64,000 bases of DNA from Microvirga pakistanensis (GCF_004458765.1 NZ_SPJX01000167.1:124001-188000); one strand, 5' to 3'; counted from the stretch's first letter, positions 1 through 9,533 are shown. The notes: generated from the sequence alone by a model not told the origin. Program-made: numbers and translations.

Positions 1-1545
1 GCCACCACCGGCCCAGGCGGCATCCACCTGCTCAACGGGCTCTACGATGCCAAGTTCGACAAGGCTCCCGTGCTTGCGATCACCGGCCTGCCCTATCACG
101 ATCTCATTGACACCTTCACGCAGCAGGATGTTGACCACACCAAGCTGTTTCAGGATGTAGCTCTCTATACGGCTCGGATCATGAGTCCCATGCAGGTGGA
201 GAACACCGTCGAGCTGGCCTGCCGCATGGCCTTGGCCCATCGTGGTGTTGCCCATGTGGCAATCCCCGTGGACGTGCAGGAGGAGCCGGAGGCGACGGTG
301 AAACCCTCCGACCGCAACGTTCCGCACCACGCCTCCTTCGCGCAGACGCAATCGACCGGGATCCCTGATCCCGACGCCATCGCCCGCGCGGCGGAGATCC
401 TGAACGCGGGGCGAAAGGTGGCGATCCTGGCCGGTCAGGGTGCCTATCAGGCCCGCGACGAGTTGATCCGAACGGCGGAGCTTCTGGGCGCACCTATCGT
501 CAAGGCCTTGCTCGGAAAGGCTGTGGTGCCGGACGATCACCCCCTAACCACCGGCGGCATCGGTCTCCTGGGTACCCGCCCCTCGCAGGAGGCCTTCGAG
601 CAATGCGATACGCTCCTGATCGTGGGCTCGACCTTCCCCTACATCGAGTACTATCCCAAGCCGGATCAGGCTCGTGGCGTGCAGATTGACAGAGATCCGA
701 CCCGCATCGGCCTGCGCTTCCCGGCGGAGGTGGGGCTCGTGGGAGACGCCCGGGCTGCACTCGAAATGCTCAACGCGCAGCTCACCCGCAAGGAAGATCG
801 CAGCTTCCTGGAGCAGGCCCAGCAGGGTATGGCCGAGTGGCGTAGGCTGCTGCACGATGCGGTCGAGAAGGACCAGCGCCCCATGAAGCCGGGCCGGATT
901 GCCCGCGATCTCAACGAGCGTCTCGACGACAATGCCATCGTGGCGTGGGACTCGGGGCACAACACCGGCCTCCTGGCACGCTACGTGGAAGCGCGCGGGG
1001 AACGGATGTTCTCCGGCTCGGGCCTTCTCGCCTCCATGGGCTGCGGCATTCCCTACGCCATTGCGGCGGCGCTGGCTTTCCCCGGCCGGCAGGTGGTGGC
1101 CTTCGTCGGTGACGGCGGCTTGAGCATGCTGTTGGGCGAGCTTGCGACCGTGGTCCGCTACCGGCTTCCGATCAAGATCGTGGTGGTGAAGAACAACACG
1201 CTTGGTCAGATCAAGTGGGAGCAGATGATGTTCCTCGGCAACCCCGAATACGAATGCGATCTCACCCCTATCGATTTCGCCAAGGTAGCGGAAGGATTCG
1301 GCATTCGCGGCTTCCGGGTCGAGGATCCGCAGCAATCCGGTCCCATTCTCGATCAGGCCTTGGCCGAGCCTGGACCGGCGCTGGTGGAGGCGATCATCGA
1401 TCCCAACGATCCGCTCCTGCCACCCAAGCGCATGGAGAAATACGCCAAGAACCTGGAGAAGGCCCTGCGGGCCGGCACGCCCGGCCGCGAGGAGATCGAG
1501 CGGGCGTTGGCCGAGGAGCCAGCCCACACCATGCTGCAGGGCTGA
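1..1545 (+). CDS. Thiamine pyrophosphate-requiring enzyme (pyruvate oxidase/acetolactate synthase-like), 5' partial
   Basis: The frame is open from base 1, so the N-terminus with the catalytic glutamate lies outside the window. The visible part begins in the Pyr domain (TGPGG then LLNGLYDAK) and continues through the central TPP_enzyme_M domain into the C-terminal PP domain. That domain shows the thiamine diphosphate/Mg motif GDGG followed about 25 residues later by the paired asparagines in VVKNNTLGQ. The family decarboxylates 2-oxo acids; pyruvate oxidase and acetolactate synthase are the nearest types, but substrate cannot be read from sequence. A stress-type promoter and a DUF2945 gene follow on the same strand. 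Confidence 0.88.
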   Translation, partial: ATTGPGGIHLLNGLYDAKFDKAPVLAITGLPYHDLIDTFTQQDVDHTKLFQDVALYTARIMSPMQVENTVELACRMALAHRGVAHVAIPVDVQEEPEATVKPSDRNVPHHASFAQTQSTGIPDPDAIARAAEILNAGRKVAILAGQGAYQARDELIRTAELLGAPIVKALLGKAVVPDDHPLTTGGIGLLGTRPSQEAFEQCDTLLIVGSTFPYIEYYPKPDQARGVQIDRDPTRIGLRFPAEVGLVGDARAALEMLNAQLTRKEDRSFLEQAQQGMAEWRRLLHDAVEKDQRPMKPGRIARDLNERLDDNAIVAWDSGHNTGLLARYVEARGERMFSGSGLLASMGCGIPYAIAAALAFPGRQVVAFVGDGGLSMLLGELATVVRYRLPIKIVVVKNNTLGQIKWEQMMFLGNPEYECDLTPIDFAKVAEGFGIRGFRVEDPQQSGPILDQALAEPGPALVEAIIDPNDPLLPPKRMEKYAKNLEKALRAGTPGREEIERALAEEPAHTMLQG

Positions 1546-1575
1546 AAACCCTAACCCCTCGCCACCATGCTCGTC

Positions 1576-1600
1576 GGAACGCAATCGGCGGGCCTGAGTT
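1576..1600 (+). promoter_or_regulatory. Candidate EcfG (general stress sigma) promoter before the DUF2945 gene
   Basis: GGAAC, 16 bases, then AGTT, against the EcfG consensus GGAAC-N16/17-CGTT (one mismatch). It lies 36 bases upstream of the DUF2945 start codon. An ecfG gene is present in this window at 21.7-22.2 kb. Inference from pattern only. Confidence 0.45.
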
Positions 1601-1635
1601 GCCGATGGATATCGCTCATCCGGAAGGAACTCGTT

Positions 1636-1845
1636 ATGGCAAAGTCATTGAAGGCCGGCGACAAGGTCTCCTGGGATTCGTCGGGAGGGCACAGCACCGG
1701 CAAGGTGGTGAAGAAGCAGACCAGCTCTACGCAGATCAAGGGCCACAAGGTAGCTGCCTCAAAGGACAATCCCGAGTACATCGTGAAAAGCGACAAGTCG
1801 GGGAAGATTGCGGCCCACAAGCCGGATGAACTCAAGAAGGCGTGA
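1636..1845 (+). CDS. DUF2945 (HVA1-type) small protein
   Basis: A 69-residue lysine-rich protein starting MAKSLKAGDKVSWDSSGG with the family pattern GDKVxW...G.V..., a small tudor-like beta fold. The ATG at 1636 has GGAAGGAAC upstream; the longer reading frame from 1567 runs through the candidate promoter and is unlikely. Homologues in Rhizobiales usually sit among stress genes and have no established biochemical role. A candidate EcfG promoter sits just upstream, which suggests induction in the general stress response. Confidence 0.85.
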   Translation: MAKSLKAGDKVSWDSSGGHSTGKVVKKQTSSTQIKGHKVAASKDNPEYIVKSDKSGKIAAHKPDELKKA

Positions 1846-1882
1846 ACGGATCCTGGGCTGCCAATGTGGCACGGCTCCTTTT

Positions 1883-1907
1883 GGAACGAGGAGGTCCTCA
1901 CCCGGTT
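1883..1907 (+). promoter_or_regulatory. Candidate EcfG promoter before the MRJP-like gene
   Basis: GGAAC, 16 bases, GGTT, 60 bases upstream of the ATG at 1967 (one mismatch to the EcfG -10 core). Same architecture as the site at 1576-1600. Confidence 0.4.
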
Positions 1908-1966
1908 GATGGGCCATGGGAGATGTGCGCGGCACCTCCCCTCCACCGCATCTCACGGGAGGCTCC

Positions 1967-3151
1967 ATGCGCTACGCCCCTCTTCACGCGACGCTTCTGC
2001 TTGGCGTCTGCTTATCGGCTTCCGCAGGCTTTGGTTCCGCCATGGCCCAGACATCCCCATCCCAGCCCTTCGAGCAGGTCGCCGCCTTCGAGCATCAGGT
2101 GACAGGCGTGGCCGTTTCGCAGGATGGACGCATCTTCGTGAACTTCCCCCGTTGGACGGAGGATGCGCCTGTCTCAGTCGCCGAGGTGATGAAGGACGGT
2201 TCCCTTAAGCCTTACCCGGACCAGCGCTGGAACGAGTGGCGCAATGCGAAGAAGGACGAGATGGCGCCGCAGGACCACTGGGTCTGCGTGCAGAGCGTCG
2301 TGGCGGACCAACAGGGCAATCTTTGGGTGCTTGATCCGGCAGCCCCGGCTCAGGACAAGGTCGTCGCTGGCGGCCCCAAGCTCGTGAAAATCGACCTGAA
2401 GACGAACCAGCCGGGCCAGACGATCTCTTTCTCCGAAGACGTTGCGCCGCAGGGTTCGTATCTCAACGATGTCCGCTTCTCCCCCGACGGGCGCCACGCC
2501 TACATCACGGATTCTGGCGTCAAGGGCGCACTCGTTGTGGTCGACCTGCAAAGCGGCAAGGCGCGCCGCGTGCTCGACGGCCATCCGAGCACGCAGGTCG
2601 AGAAGGACGTGCAGGTAAAGGCAGACGGTCAGGTGCTGCGTCGCCCTGACGGACGCGGTGTGGAATTTGCCGCCGATGGCATCGCCCTCACCCCCGACGG
2701 CCGCCATCTCTACTGGCAGGCAATCAAGGGCAAGACGCTCTACCGGATTGCGACCGACACTCTGGAGAATGCCCAGGCCTCCGACCGCGATGTTGCCGCC
2801 AAGGTCGAGACCGTGGGCGAGAACGGTGTCGCTGACGGCCTGCTGATCACGCGTCGCGGCGACAGGATGATCGTGACGGCACCGGAAGAGGATGCCCTCA
2901 AGGTGCGTGTCCTCAGCGGCCAGCAGGGCAGCCGCCCGACCATCCTCGTGCAGGACAAGCAGCTGCGCTGGCCGGACAGCCTCGCCGAAGGACCGGACGG
3001 CATGCTCTACTTCACCACGTCGCGCATCCAGGACTCGGCCACCTACAAGCCGGATGCCCCCAAGAGCCTGCCGACTCAGCTCTGGCGCATGAGGCTCGAC
3101 AGCGCCGAAGCGACCGGCTCCCTCAACTCGCCGACGCAGCCGCAGCAATAA
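1967..3151 (+). CDS. Secreted major royal jelly/L-dopachrome tautomerase-related protein
   Basis: About 394 residues. MRYAPLHATLLLGVCLSASAG is a clear Sec signal ending near AMAQ, so the product is periplasmic. The mature part is a beta-propeller of the MRJP/yellow type, with NFPRW near the start, ICxxD-like LNDVRFSPDGRHAYITDSG in the middle and ADGIALTPDGRHLYW. The ATG at 1967 is preferred because a CACGGGAGG ribosome site precedes it and the signal peptide then begins cleanly; the frame is open from 1916. An SDR gene follows 25 bp downstream and is probably co-transcribed. The family's bacterial substrates are unknown. Confidence 0.8.
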   Translation: MRYAPLHATLLLGVCLSASAGFGSAMAQTSPSQPFEQVAAFEHQVTGVAVSQDGRIFVNFPRWTEDAPVSVAEVMKDGSLKPYPDQRWNEWRNAKKDEMAPQDHWVCVQSVVADQQGNLWVLDPAAPAQDKVVAGGPKLVKIDLKTNQPGQTISFSEDVAPQGSYLNDVRFSPDGRHAYITDSGVKGALVVVDLQSGKARRVLDGHPSTQVEKDVQVKADGQVLRRPDGRGVEFAADGIALTPDGRHLYWQAIKGKTLYRIATDTLENAQASDRDVAAKVETVGENGVADGLLITRRGDRMIVTAPEEDALKVRVLSGQQGSRPTILVQDKQLRWPDSLAEGPDGMLYFTTSRIQDSATYKPDAPKSLPTQLWRMRLDSAEATGSLNSPTQPQQ

Positions 3152-3175
3152 CGCCCATTTGTAAGGACCGCCACG

Positions 3176-4036
3176 ATGACTCAGGACTTTCCAAAGCCGC
3201 CTTTCCCCGACCAGAAGCAGCCTATGCCCGGCAGCAGTGCCGCCATGGACCCGCAGCCGGATTATGGCGAGGAGAGCTACAAGGGCTCCGGCCGGCTGGC
3301 TGACAAGAAGGCGATCATCACCGGCGGGGACAGCGGCATCGGACGCGCCGTGGCTCTGGCCTATGCCCGCGAAGGGGCCGACGTGCTGATCAGCTACTAC
3401 AATGAGGACGAGGACGCCCGCGAGACCCAGCGCCTTGTGGAAGCGACTGGTCGCAAGGCCGTGCTCATGTCCGGCGACATCAAGGATCCGGCCCATTGCC
3501 GCGCTATCGTGGACCGCGCCGTGAAGGAATTTGGGCGCATCGACATTCTCGTCAACAATGCTGCCCACCAGGCGAGCTTCACCGACATCGAGGAGATCAG
3601 CGACGAGGAGTGGGACGTCACCTTCCGCACCAACATCCATGCGATGTTCTATCTCTGCAAAGCGGCCGTGCCGCACATGCCGGAGGGCAGCGCCATCATC
3701 AACACCACCTCGGTGAACGCCGACACGCCGAGCCCGCAACTTCTGGCCTATGCCACGACCAAGGGCGCCATCCAGAACTTCACCGGCGGCTTGGCACAGC
3801 TGCTGGCTGAGAAAGGCATCCGCGTGAACTGCGTGGCGCCCGGCCCGATCTGGACACCGCTCATCCCCTCCACCATGCCGTCTGAGAAGGTGAAGGAGTT
3901 CGGCTCGCAGGTGCCGATGAAGCGTCCTGGCCAGCCGAAGGAACTCGCATCGGCCTATGTGATGCTGGCGGAGCCGAATTCGAGCTACGTGTCGGGCGCG
4001 ACCATCGCGGTGACCGGCGGTAAGCCGATCATCTAA
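3176..4036 (+). CDS. SDR family oxidoreductase (YghA/glucose-1-dehydrogenase-like)
   Basis: 286 residues. A roughly 40-residue proline-rich leader precedes the Rossmann domain, as in YghA-type stress SDRs. The cofactor motif is TGGDSGIGR, the NNAA motif is present, and the catalytic Ser-Tyr-Lys is carried by NTTSVN and YATTKG. The C-terminal substrate end is GPIWTPLIPSTMP. It lies 25 bp behind the MRJP-like gene on the same strand. NAD(P)-dependent oxidation of an alcohol or aldehyde is likely; the substrate is not known. Confidence 0.88.
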   Translation: MTQDFPKPPFPDQKQPMPGSSAAMDPQPDYGEESYKGSGRLADKKAIITGGDSGIGRAVALAYAREGADVLISYYNEDEDARETQRLVEATGRKAVLMSGDIKDPAHCRAIVDRAVKEFGRIDILVNNAAHQASFTDIEEISDEEWDVTFRTNIHAMFYLCKAAVPHMPEGSAIINTTSVNADTPSPQLLAYATTKGAIQNFTGGLAQLLAEKGIRVNCVAPGPIWTPLIPSTMPSEKVKEFGSQVPMKRPGQPKELASAYVMLAEPNSSYVSGATIAVTGGKPII

Positions 4037-4047
4037 GCTCCACAGAG

Positions 4048-4081
4048 GCGGGCGGATCCAGATCAGTTCGGATCTGCCCGC
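4048..4081. terminator. Hairpin between convergent SDR and molybdoenzyme genes
   Basis: GCGGGC-g-GATCC pairs with GGATC-t-GCCCGC around a 10-nt loop. It lies between the ends of two convergent genes and could serve both directions, but the T-tract is poor. Confidence 0.5.
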
Positions 4082-4138
4082 TTGGTCTGCGATGCCTTAG
4101 GATCCACACAAGGTCAGAGCTTTTTCACTGCAAAGACT

Positions 4139-6376
4139 TCACCCGAGCAGCTTGTCGACGGTGATTGGATACTCGCGGACGCGCTTGCCGGTGGCGTGAT
4201 AGATGGCGTTTCCGATGGCCGCTGCCGTTCCGACGACGCCGATCTCGCCCAAGCCCTTGATCCCCAGAGGGTTCAGCATCTCCTCATGCTCGGACACGAA
4301 GATCACGTCGATATCGTAGACGTCGGCATTCACCGGCACATGGTACTCGGCCAGATTGTGGTTCATGAAGCGCCCGAGATTGTGGTCGAGCATGGACTCC
4401 TCCTCCAGCGCCATGCCGATCCCGAACACGACGCCACCGATGATCTGGCTGCGCGCCGTCTTGGGGTTCAGGATGGTTCCTGCCGCGATTGCGTTCACAA
4501 TGCGGGTCACCCGCACGCGGCCCAGGTCTTCATCGACCTTCACCTCGACGAAGACGGCGGAATGCGAGTAGCCGGAGTGCCGCAGGCTCGTCAGCATGCC
4601 GGGACTGGCCTTTTCCTCCGCCTCGATCCGCTCGACGCCACCTGATTGCATGGCTTCGGCAAAGGTGACACCGGCGTTCGGATCGTTCATCAAACAGACT
4701 CGCCCATCGGCGAACATCACCTGCTCGATGCTGGCATTGGCGAGAGGCGAGTTGTCCATCTGGCGGGCGTATTTGAAGAGCTGCTCCCGAACCGAGAGGC
4801 AGGCATTCTGCACGGCGGAACCTGCGGAGGCCGCTGTCCATGACCCGCCCTGAACGGGTGATTTCGGCAGACTTGAATCGCCGATCTTCGTCGCCACCGC
4901 GGCCATGGGCAGGCCGAGGGTCTCCGCGGCGATCTGCGTCAGGATCGTGTAGGTGCCGGTGCCGATATCCGTGGTGGCGGACGCGACCTCGAGGTTGCCG
5001 TCCAGGGTGAGAACCGCGCGTGCAGCGGTCTTCTGCATGATGGCTTCCCACACGCCGCTCGCCATGCCCCAGCCGACGAGTTCGCGCCCGTCGCGCATGG
5101 AACGGGGCGCGGGGTTGCGCCCGGCCCAGCCAAAGCGCTCGGCCCCGAGCTGGTAGCAAGCGCGGAGTTCCTTGCTGGTAAAGGTCTTCTTGTCGGCTTC
5201 GTCCACCTCCGCATAATTCCTCAGGCGAAGCTCGACCGGGTCGATGCCGGCCGCATAGGCGAGTTCGTCCATGGCGGTTTCGATGGCCGTGACACCTAGG
5301 GCAGCACCGGGCGCACGCATGTCGATAGGGGTGTAGGTGTCCACCTGTGCCAACTGGTAGGTCAGCTTGACGTTGTCGCAGTGGTAGAGAAGGTTGGACC
5401 AGTTCACGACCACCTCCTGGTAATCCTCCCAAGGCGAGGTCGTCTGAATGGCATCGTGCATGATCGACACGAGCTTCCCGTCCGGGTTCGCTCCTAGGGA
5501 GATCGTTTGGATCGTCAGCGGCCTGTAGCCGAAGGTGAACATCTGGTCGCGGGTCAGCACCACCCGAACCGACCGCTTGAGTTCGAGCGCCGCCATGACG
5601 GCAAGAAAAAGCTGGTACTGAGGCCGCAGACCCGAACCGAAGGCGCCGCCGATATAGGGGGACACGACGCGCACCTGACCGGTGGAGAGGCCGAAGACAC
5701 TCGACACGTAACTCTGGCTGTTCTGAGCCCCTTGGGTCTTGTCGTGGATGGTGAGCGTGCCGTCTTCCTCGTAGACCACCGTCGAGGCATGGGTCTCCAT
5801 CGGGTTGTGATGCTCGATGGCCACTCGGTACTCGGCATGGACCTTGACGGGCGCCTGCGCGAAGGCGCCCTCGGCATCGCCGCGCGGACTCGGAGGCGGC
5901 TTCACGTTGGAACGTTTCTTCGGCGGCACATAGGCCTCGCTGCGCCTGAGGTCGAGATCCGTCATATGGGCATCGGTCTCGTACTCGACGCGCACGAGGG
6001 AGGCCGCATGGGCGGCAAGCTCGAACTCCTCGGCGACAACCAGCGCGATGGGCTGGCCGCTGTAGACGATCTTGTCATCGTAGAGCGGCCGGAACGGTGA
6101 GCCTGGAGGTGCGGTCTCGTCGCGGAAATTGCGGTCGAACCACGCCGTCCGGGCCCGGTTCTCGTGTGTGAAGACCTGCAGCACGCCCGGCACGGCGAGC
6201 GCTGCGGATGTGTCGATGGACGCGATGCGGCCCTTGGCAATGGCGCTTGAGATGACGATCCCATAGGCGAGATCCGGAGCCTCGAACTCCGCCGCGTACT
6301 TCGCCCCGCCCGTGACCTTGGCTCGCCCGTCCACCCGGTTCTGCGGCGTGCCGATGTAAGCGTTTGTCTGCTGCAT
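4139..6376 (-). CDS. paoC: Aldehyde oxidoreductase, molybdopterin-binding subunit (PaoC-like, xanthine dehydrogenase family)
   Basis: About 745 residues, the normal length for PaoC. It opens with the aldehyde oxidase a/b hammerhead domain (RVDGRAKVTGGAKYAAEF). The molybdenum-cofactor regions follow, including GGAFGSG, MRAPG and a C-terminal GLGEIGVVG that carries the family's catalytic glutamate. The ATG at 6376 is chosen because GAGGAACGAGG precedes it; a GTG at 6391 would overlap the FAD gene by four bases. It is the last gene of a minus-strand operon with the FAD and Fe-S subunits. It has no Tat signal, so the enzyme is probably cytoplasmic. Confidence 0.88.
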   Translation of the reverse strand: MQQTNAYIGTPQNRVDGRAKVTGGAKYAAEFEAPDLAYGIVISSAIAKGRIASIDTSAALAVPGVLQVFTHENRARTAWFDRNFRDETAPPGSPFRPLYDDKIVYSGQPIALVVAEEFELAAHAASLVRVEYETDAHMTDLDLRRSEAYVPPKKRSNVKPPPSPRGDAEGAFAQAPVKVHAEYRVAIEHHNPMETHASTVVYEEDGTLTIHDKTQGAQNSQSYVSSVFGLSTGQVRVVSPYIGGAFGSGLRPQYQLFLAVMAALELKRSVRVVLTRDQMFTFGYRPLTIQTISLGANPDGKLVSIMHDAIQTTSPWEDYQEVVVNWSNLLYHCDNVKLTYQLAQVDTYTPIDMRAPGAALGVTAIETAMDELAYAAGIDPVELRLRNYAEVDEADKKTFTSKELRACYQLGAERFGWAGRNPAPRSMRDGRELVGWGMASGVWEAIMQKTAARAVLTLDGNLEVASATTDIGTGTYTILTQIAAETLGLPMAAVATKIGDSSLPKSPVQGGSWTAASAGSAVQNACLSVREQLFKYARQMDNSPLANASIEQVMFADGRVCLMNDPNAGVTFAEAMQSGGVERIEAEEKASPGMLTSLRHSGYSHSAVFVEVKVDEDLGRVRVTRIVNAIAAGTILNPKTARSQIIGGVVFGIGMALEEESMLDHNLGRFMNHNLAEYHVPVNADVYDIDVIFVSEHEEMLNPLGIKGLGEIGVVGTAAAIGNAIYHATGKRVREYPITVDKLLG

Positions 6377-6387
6377 GGCCTCGTTCC

Positions 6388-7404
6388 TCACTGAATCCGC
6401 TTGTCGGTTTGGGACTGGGGTGTGCCAGCGGCCGCTTGGGACAGAGCCCGAATGATCGCCCGCTTGGCGAGGTCGATCTTGAAGGCATTGTCTTCGTAGC
6501 CTCTGGCATCCTTCAGGATGTGGTCGGCGACAGCGGCAAACCGGTCTTCCGAAGCCGGATGCCCGTGCAGCAGGGTTTCGGCTTCAGGATCGCGCCACGG
6601 CTTGTGAGCGACGCCGCCCAGCGCCAGCCTTGCCTCCGCAATGGCGTCTCCATCTATCCGCAGAGCGACCGCGACCGAGACGAGCGCAAAGGCATAGGAA
6701 AGGCGGTCGCGCAGCTTGAGATATGTGTAGTTCCGGCTGAAGTCGGCCGCCGGAAGCTCCACCGCCGTGATGATCTCACCATGCCGGAGAGTGGTGTCGA
6801 TCTCAGGATGGTCACCCGGCAACCGGTGGAAGTCGGACAACGGGATCGCCCGCTCGCCATCGGGACCCGTCACGTGAACGACCGCCTCCAAGGCCGCGAG
6901 CGCGACCGCCATGTCGGAGGGATGCGTGGCGATGCAGTGCTCACTTGTGCCCAGGATAGCATGAATCCGATTGCGTCCGGTGGCCGCCGGGCAGCCTGTG
7001 CCCGGCTCACGCTTGTTGCAGGGCGTGCCCGGGTCGTAGAAGTAGTAGCAGCGGGTGCGCTGGAGGAGATTGCCACCAGTCGTCGCTGAATTACGCAATT
7101 GCGCTGAGGCGCCGGCCAGGATGGCGCTGGAGAGCAGAGGATACCGGTCCTGAACGCGAGGATCGTAGGCCGCCTCGTCATTGGTCACCAGAGCGCCGAT
7201 CCGTAGACCGCCGCTGTCCGTCTCGTCGATCTGGTTCAGCGGCAGGTGCGTGATGTCGATGAGCCTTGCCGGCTGCTCCACATTGTACTTCATCAGGTCA
7301 ATGAGATTGGTGCCGCCGGCGATGAAGCGGGCCGCCGGATCGGACGCTGCCTCACGCACGGCTTCATCGACGCTTGAGGCCCGCAGGTAAGAAAAGCGGT
7401 TCAT
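6388..7404 (-). CDS. paoB: Aldehyde oxidoreductase, FAD-binding subunit (PaoB-like)
   Basis: 338 residues starting [16 protein letters not shown], a CO-dehydrogenase flavoprotein-type FAD domain with [13 protein letters not shown] and [12 protein letters not shown]. The cysteines in [19 protein letters not shown] and [12 protein letters not shown] match the extra [4Fe-4S] insertion typical of PaoB rather than ordinary xanthine dehydrogenase M subunits. The ATG at 7404 overlaps the end of the Fe-S subunit gene by four bases (ATGA), which implies translational coupling. Confidence 0.88.
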   Translation of the reverse strand: MNRFSYLRASSVDEAVREAASDPAARFIAGGTNLIDLMKYNVEQPARLIDITHLPLNQIDETDSGGLRIGALVTNDEAAYDPRVQDRYPLLSSAILAGASAQLRNSATTGGNLLQRTRCYYFYDPGTPCNKREPGTGCPAATGRNRIHAILGTSEHCIATHPSDMAVALAALEAVVHVTGPDGERAIPLSDFHRLPGDHPEIDTTLRHGEIITAVELPAADFSRNYTYLKLRDRLSYAFALVSVAVALRIDGDAIAEARLALGGVAHKPWRDPEAETLLHGHPASEDRFAAVADHILKDARGYEDNAFKIDLAKRAIIRALSQAAAGTPQSQTDKRIQ

Positions 7405-7916
7405 CGTGCAGCCTCCTCGTTCGATCCGATCACCTGCTCGATGGCATCGACGATGTTGGTGTAGGCTCCACAACGGCAGATGTTGCCGCTCATGAATTCG
7501 CGGATCTCGTCGCGCGTCCGTGCCCGGCCCTCTTCGATGAGGGCGACCCCGGAGCAGATCTGTCCCGGCGTGCAATAGCCGCATTGGAAGGCGTCGTGAT
7601 CGATGAAGGCCTGCTGCAGGGGGTGCAGCACTCCATCCTTCGCCAGACCTTCAATTGTGGTGACGTTCGCGCCATCCTTCATCACTGCGAAGGCCATGCA
7701 GGAATTGATCCGCCTGCCGTCAACGATCACCGTGCAGGCTCCGCATTGCCCGTGATCGCAGCCCTTCTTGGTACCGGTCAGGGCCAGATGATCCCGCAGC
7801 AGGTCGAGCAGAACAGTCCAGGGCAGCACGTCCATCTGCCTGGCCTCGCCATTAACCGTGAGGGTGATAGCAATTCTCTCGGGCAGGGCTGCCGCGCCAC
7901 CTTGGCCTGCACTCAT
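7401..7916 (-). CDS. paoA: Aldehyde oxidoreductase, 2Fe-2S subunit (PaoA-like)
   Basis: 171 residues. The plant-ferredoxin type cluster is [12 protein letters not shown] with a later C in INSCMAF. The second [2Fe-2S] domain is carried by [12 protein letters not shown] and GNICRCGAY. The ATG at 7916 has a strong AAGGAGG ribosome site. E. coli PaoA carries a Tat leader; this one begins [19 protein letters not shown] and has none, which predicts a cytoplasmic enzyme. First gene of the operon paoA-paoB-paoC. Confidence 0.9.
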   Translation of the reverse strand: MSAGQGGAAALPERIAITLTVNGEARQMDVLPWTVLLDLLRDHLALTGTKKGCDHGQCGACTVIVDGRRINSCMAFAVMKDGANVTTIEGLAKDGVLHPLQQAFIDHDAFQCGYCTPGQICSGVALIEEGRARTRDEIREFMSGNICRCGAYTNIVDAIEQVIGSNEEAAR

Positions 7917-8112
7917 CCGGACCTCCTTCGGAACAATGAGCCCAACGGCTCTCACTGGGGATACACTAGGCTGAGGCACAACCGCCGCCTCGCTGAATCG
8001 CGGCCGGTTGGCGGCCACACAAGCAGTACTCAGCACGGGAGGTTGTCTAACTACTCGGCTTAGCCAAGGTTCCTGCCGGTCCGCAGGCCACGGCGGACCA
8101 GTATGTTGCCGC

Positions 8113-8910
8113 TCACGCGCCGGCGGAGCCAGGCTCTGCCCTCTTTCGATGCTGCTCGGCCTTGGTTGTCTCCGGCAGGATTTTGTTCAAGGCGCCTTCG
8201 AGCTTGGTCTTCATAGAGGCGGCGATCACATGGTCTTTTCCGGCCATCAGCGCCTCAAACCCCTGCCGGGCGACATCAGCCGGATCATTGGTGTGCTTCT
8301 CCTGCGAGCCGACCTTGGTGTCGTCCATGCCGGCGCGATGAAAGAAGTTCGTGTCCGTCGGGCCGGGCATGAGAGCCGTCACGGTGACACCCGTATCCTT
8401 CAGCTCATTACGCGTCGCCTCGGCAAAGGACAGCACGAAAGCCTTGGAGGCGCCGTAGACGGCCTCGTAGGGAGTCGGAAGCGTGGCCGAAATGGACGCC
8501 GTGAACAAAACCCGCCCCTGGCCGCGCTCCACCATGTCCTTCATGATGCGCTTGGCCAGGTGAACGGTCGAGACAACGTTCAGCTGAATCAAGTGAAGCT
8601 CGTCCTTGAGGCTCGTCTCGTGGACGAAATCACCGCCGAGGCCGACACCGGCATTGATGGCGATGGCGTCAACCGGACGTCCCGTGGACTTGATGGCCTC
8701 ATAAAGCGCTTCGACACCCTCGTAGGTGGACAGATCCGCCTGAACGGTTTGCACATCAGCTCCAACGTTTCGAAGCTCCACGGCAGCGGCGTCGATGGCG
8801 GGACCGGTTGCGGTGATGAGCAGGTCGAAACTGTTTTGCGCAAACTGCCTGGCAAGCTCCAAGCCGATGCCTCTTGATGCGCCTGTCACGACAGCAAAAG
8901 GTTTATTCAT
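8113..8910 (-). CDS. SDR family NAD(P)-dependent oxidoreductase
   Basis: 265 residues from MNKPFAVVTGASRGIGLELARQ. It shows the TGASRGIG cofactor loop, INAG, and the YGASKAF active-site Tyr-Lys. The C-terminus is basic and alanine-rich (TTKAEQHRKRAEP). The frame extends upstream to 9036, but the Rossmann strand begins exactly at the ATG at 8910. It lies 20 bp downstream of the DUF1440 gene, so the two probably form one transcript. Substrate unknown. Confidence 0.87.
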   Translation of the reverse strand: MNKPFAVVTGASRGIGLELARQFAQNSFDLLITATGPAIDAAAVELRNVGADVQTVQADLSTYEGVEALYEAIKSTGRPVDAIAINAGVGLGGDFVHETSLKDELHLIQLNVVSTVHLAKRIMKDMVERGQGRVLFTASISATLPTPYEAVYGASKAFVLSFAEATRNELKDTGVTVTALMPGPTDTNFFHRAGMDDTKVGSQEKHTNDPADVARQGFEALMAGKDHVIAASMKTKLEGALNKILPETTKAEQHRKRAEPGSAGA

Positions 8911-8930
8911 AACTCGATTTCCAGGCAGGC

Positions 8931-9476
8931 TCAGGCCAACAGATTGCGTGTATTGCGCCGCACGACTTCTGCCGTCAGACCAAAGACAAGGTGGGAAGCC
9001 AGCGAATAGAGGTGTGTCGAAGCGGGAGACTCCCACGGCGGTCCCGACAAGCCAGCGGCAGGGACGACAGCTTCATCCAGCACGGCGGCGACAGCAACTC
9101 CGAAGGGGACACCCGTGCCCGTTGTCACGCGAGGCTCAAGCTCGGCGGCTACGCCATAGAACCCGCCGAGCATCGCGCCGACAACATAATGCACCGCCGG
9201 ATCGGCTATATCCTTTTGACGCGGAGAGAGGCGATGACGGAGAACATTCTCGGACAACATGGAGGCAGCTTTGACCGTGGTCGGATCGGCGTCGTCATAC
9301 CCTTGTGTCCTCCTCTTGGGCTTTCGCCGAGGCTCAGCAGGCTGCGTCAGGCGGCCGGCAGCTGACTGGAAGACGTTCATTGCATAGGATGCCGCGAGTC
9401 CCGCCACGAGACCAGCCGCGAGACCTCGCAAGATGTCGCCATCTGGATGGTGACCAGCTCTTCCGTCCATTGTCAT
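8931..9476 (-). CDS. DUF1440-like membrane protein
   Basis: 181 residues. Hydrophobic stretches include LRGLAAGLVAGLAASYAMNVF near the start, HYVVGAMLGGFYGVAA in the middle and SLASHLVFGLTAEVV at the end. AVHYVVG, a conserved DE and GLSGPPWE recur in the N-terminal half of the catalase-fused protein at 10332-12020, so the two are paralogues in this domain. The ATG at 9476 has AAGGAAAG upstream. Function unknown; the family includes YagU, linked to acid resistance in E. coli. Confidence 0.75.
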   Translation of the reverse strand: MTMDGRAGHHPDGDILRGLAAGLVAGLAASYAMNVFQSAAGRLTQPAEPRRKPKRRTQGYDDADPTTVKAASMLSENVLRHRLSPRQKDIADPAVHYVVGAMLGGFYGVAAELEPRVTTGTGVPFGVAVAAVLDEAVVPAAGLSGPPWESPASTHLYSLASHLVFGLTAEVVRRNTRNLLA

Positions 9477-9508
9477 AAGACTTTCCTTACGAACGCGCCG
9501 TTCTGGCA

Positions 9509-9533
9509 AACGCCATCGCGACAGATCGGTTTC
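9509..9533 (-). promoter_or_regulatory. Candidate EcfG promoter for the DUF1440-SDR operon
   Basis: On the minus strand: GAAAC, 16 bases, CGTT, one mismatch to GGAAC-N16-CGTT, 33 bases before the ATG at 9476. Confidence 0.45.

Noticed and set aside
544..1584. Long minus-strand frame opposite the TPP enzyme
   Set aside because: Composition-driven antisense frame; the plus strand carries clear family motifs throughout.
2174..3739. 521-codon minus-strand frame across the MRJP-like and SDR genes
   Set aside because: It crosses two real genes and an intergenic space, with low-complexity sequence and no domain.
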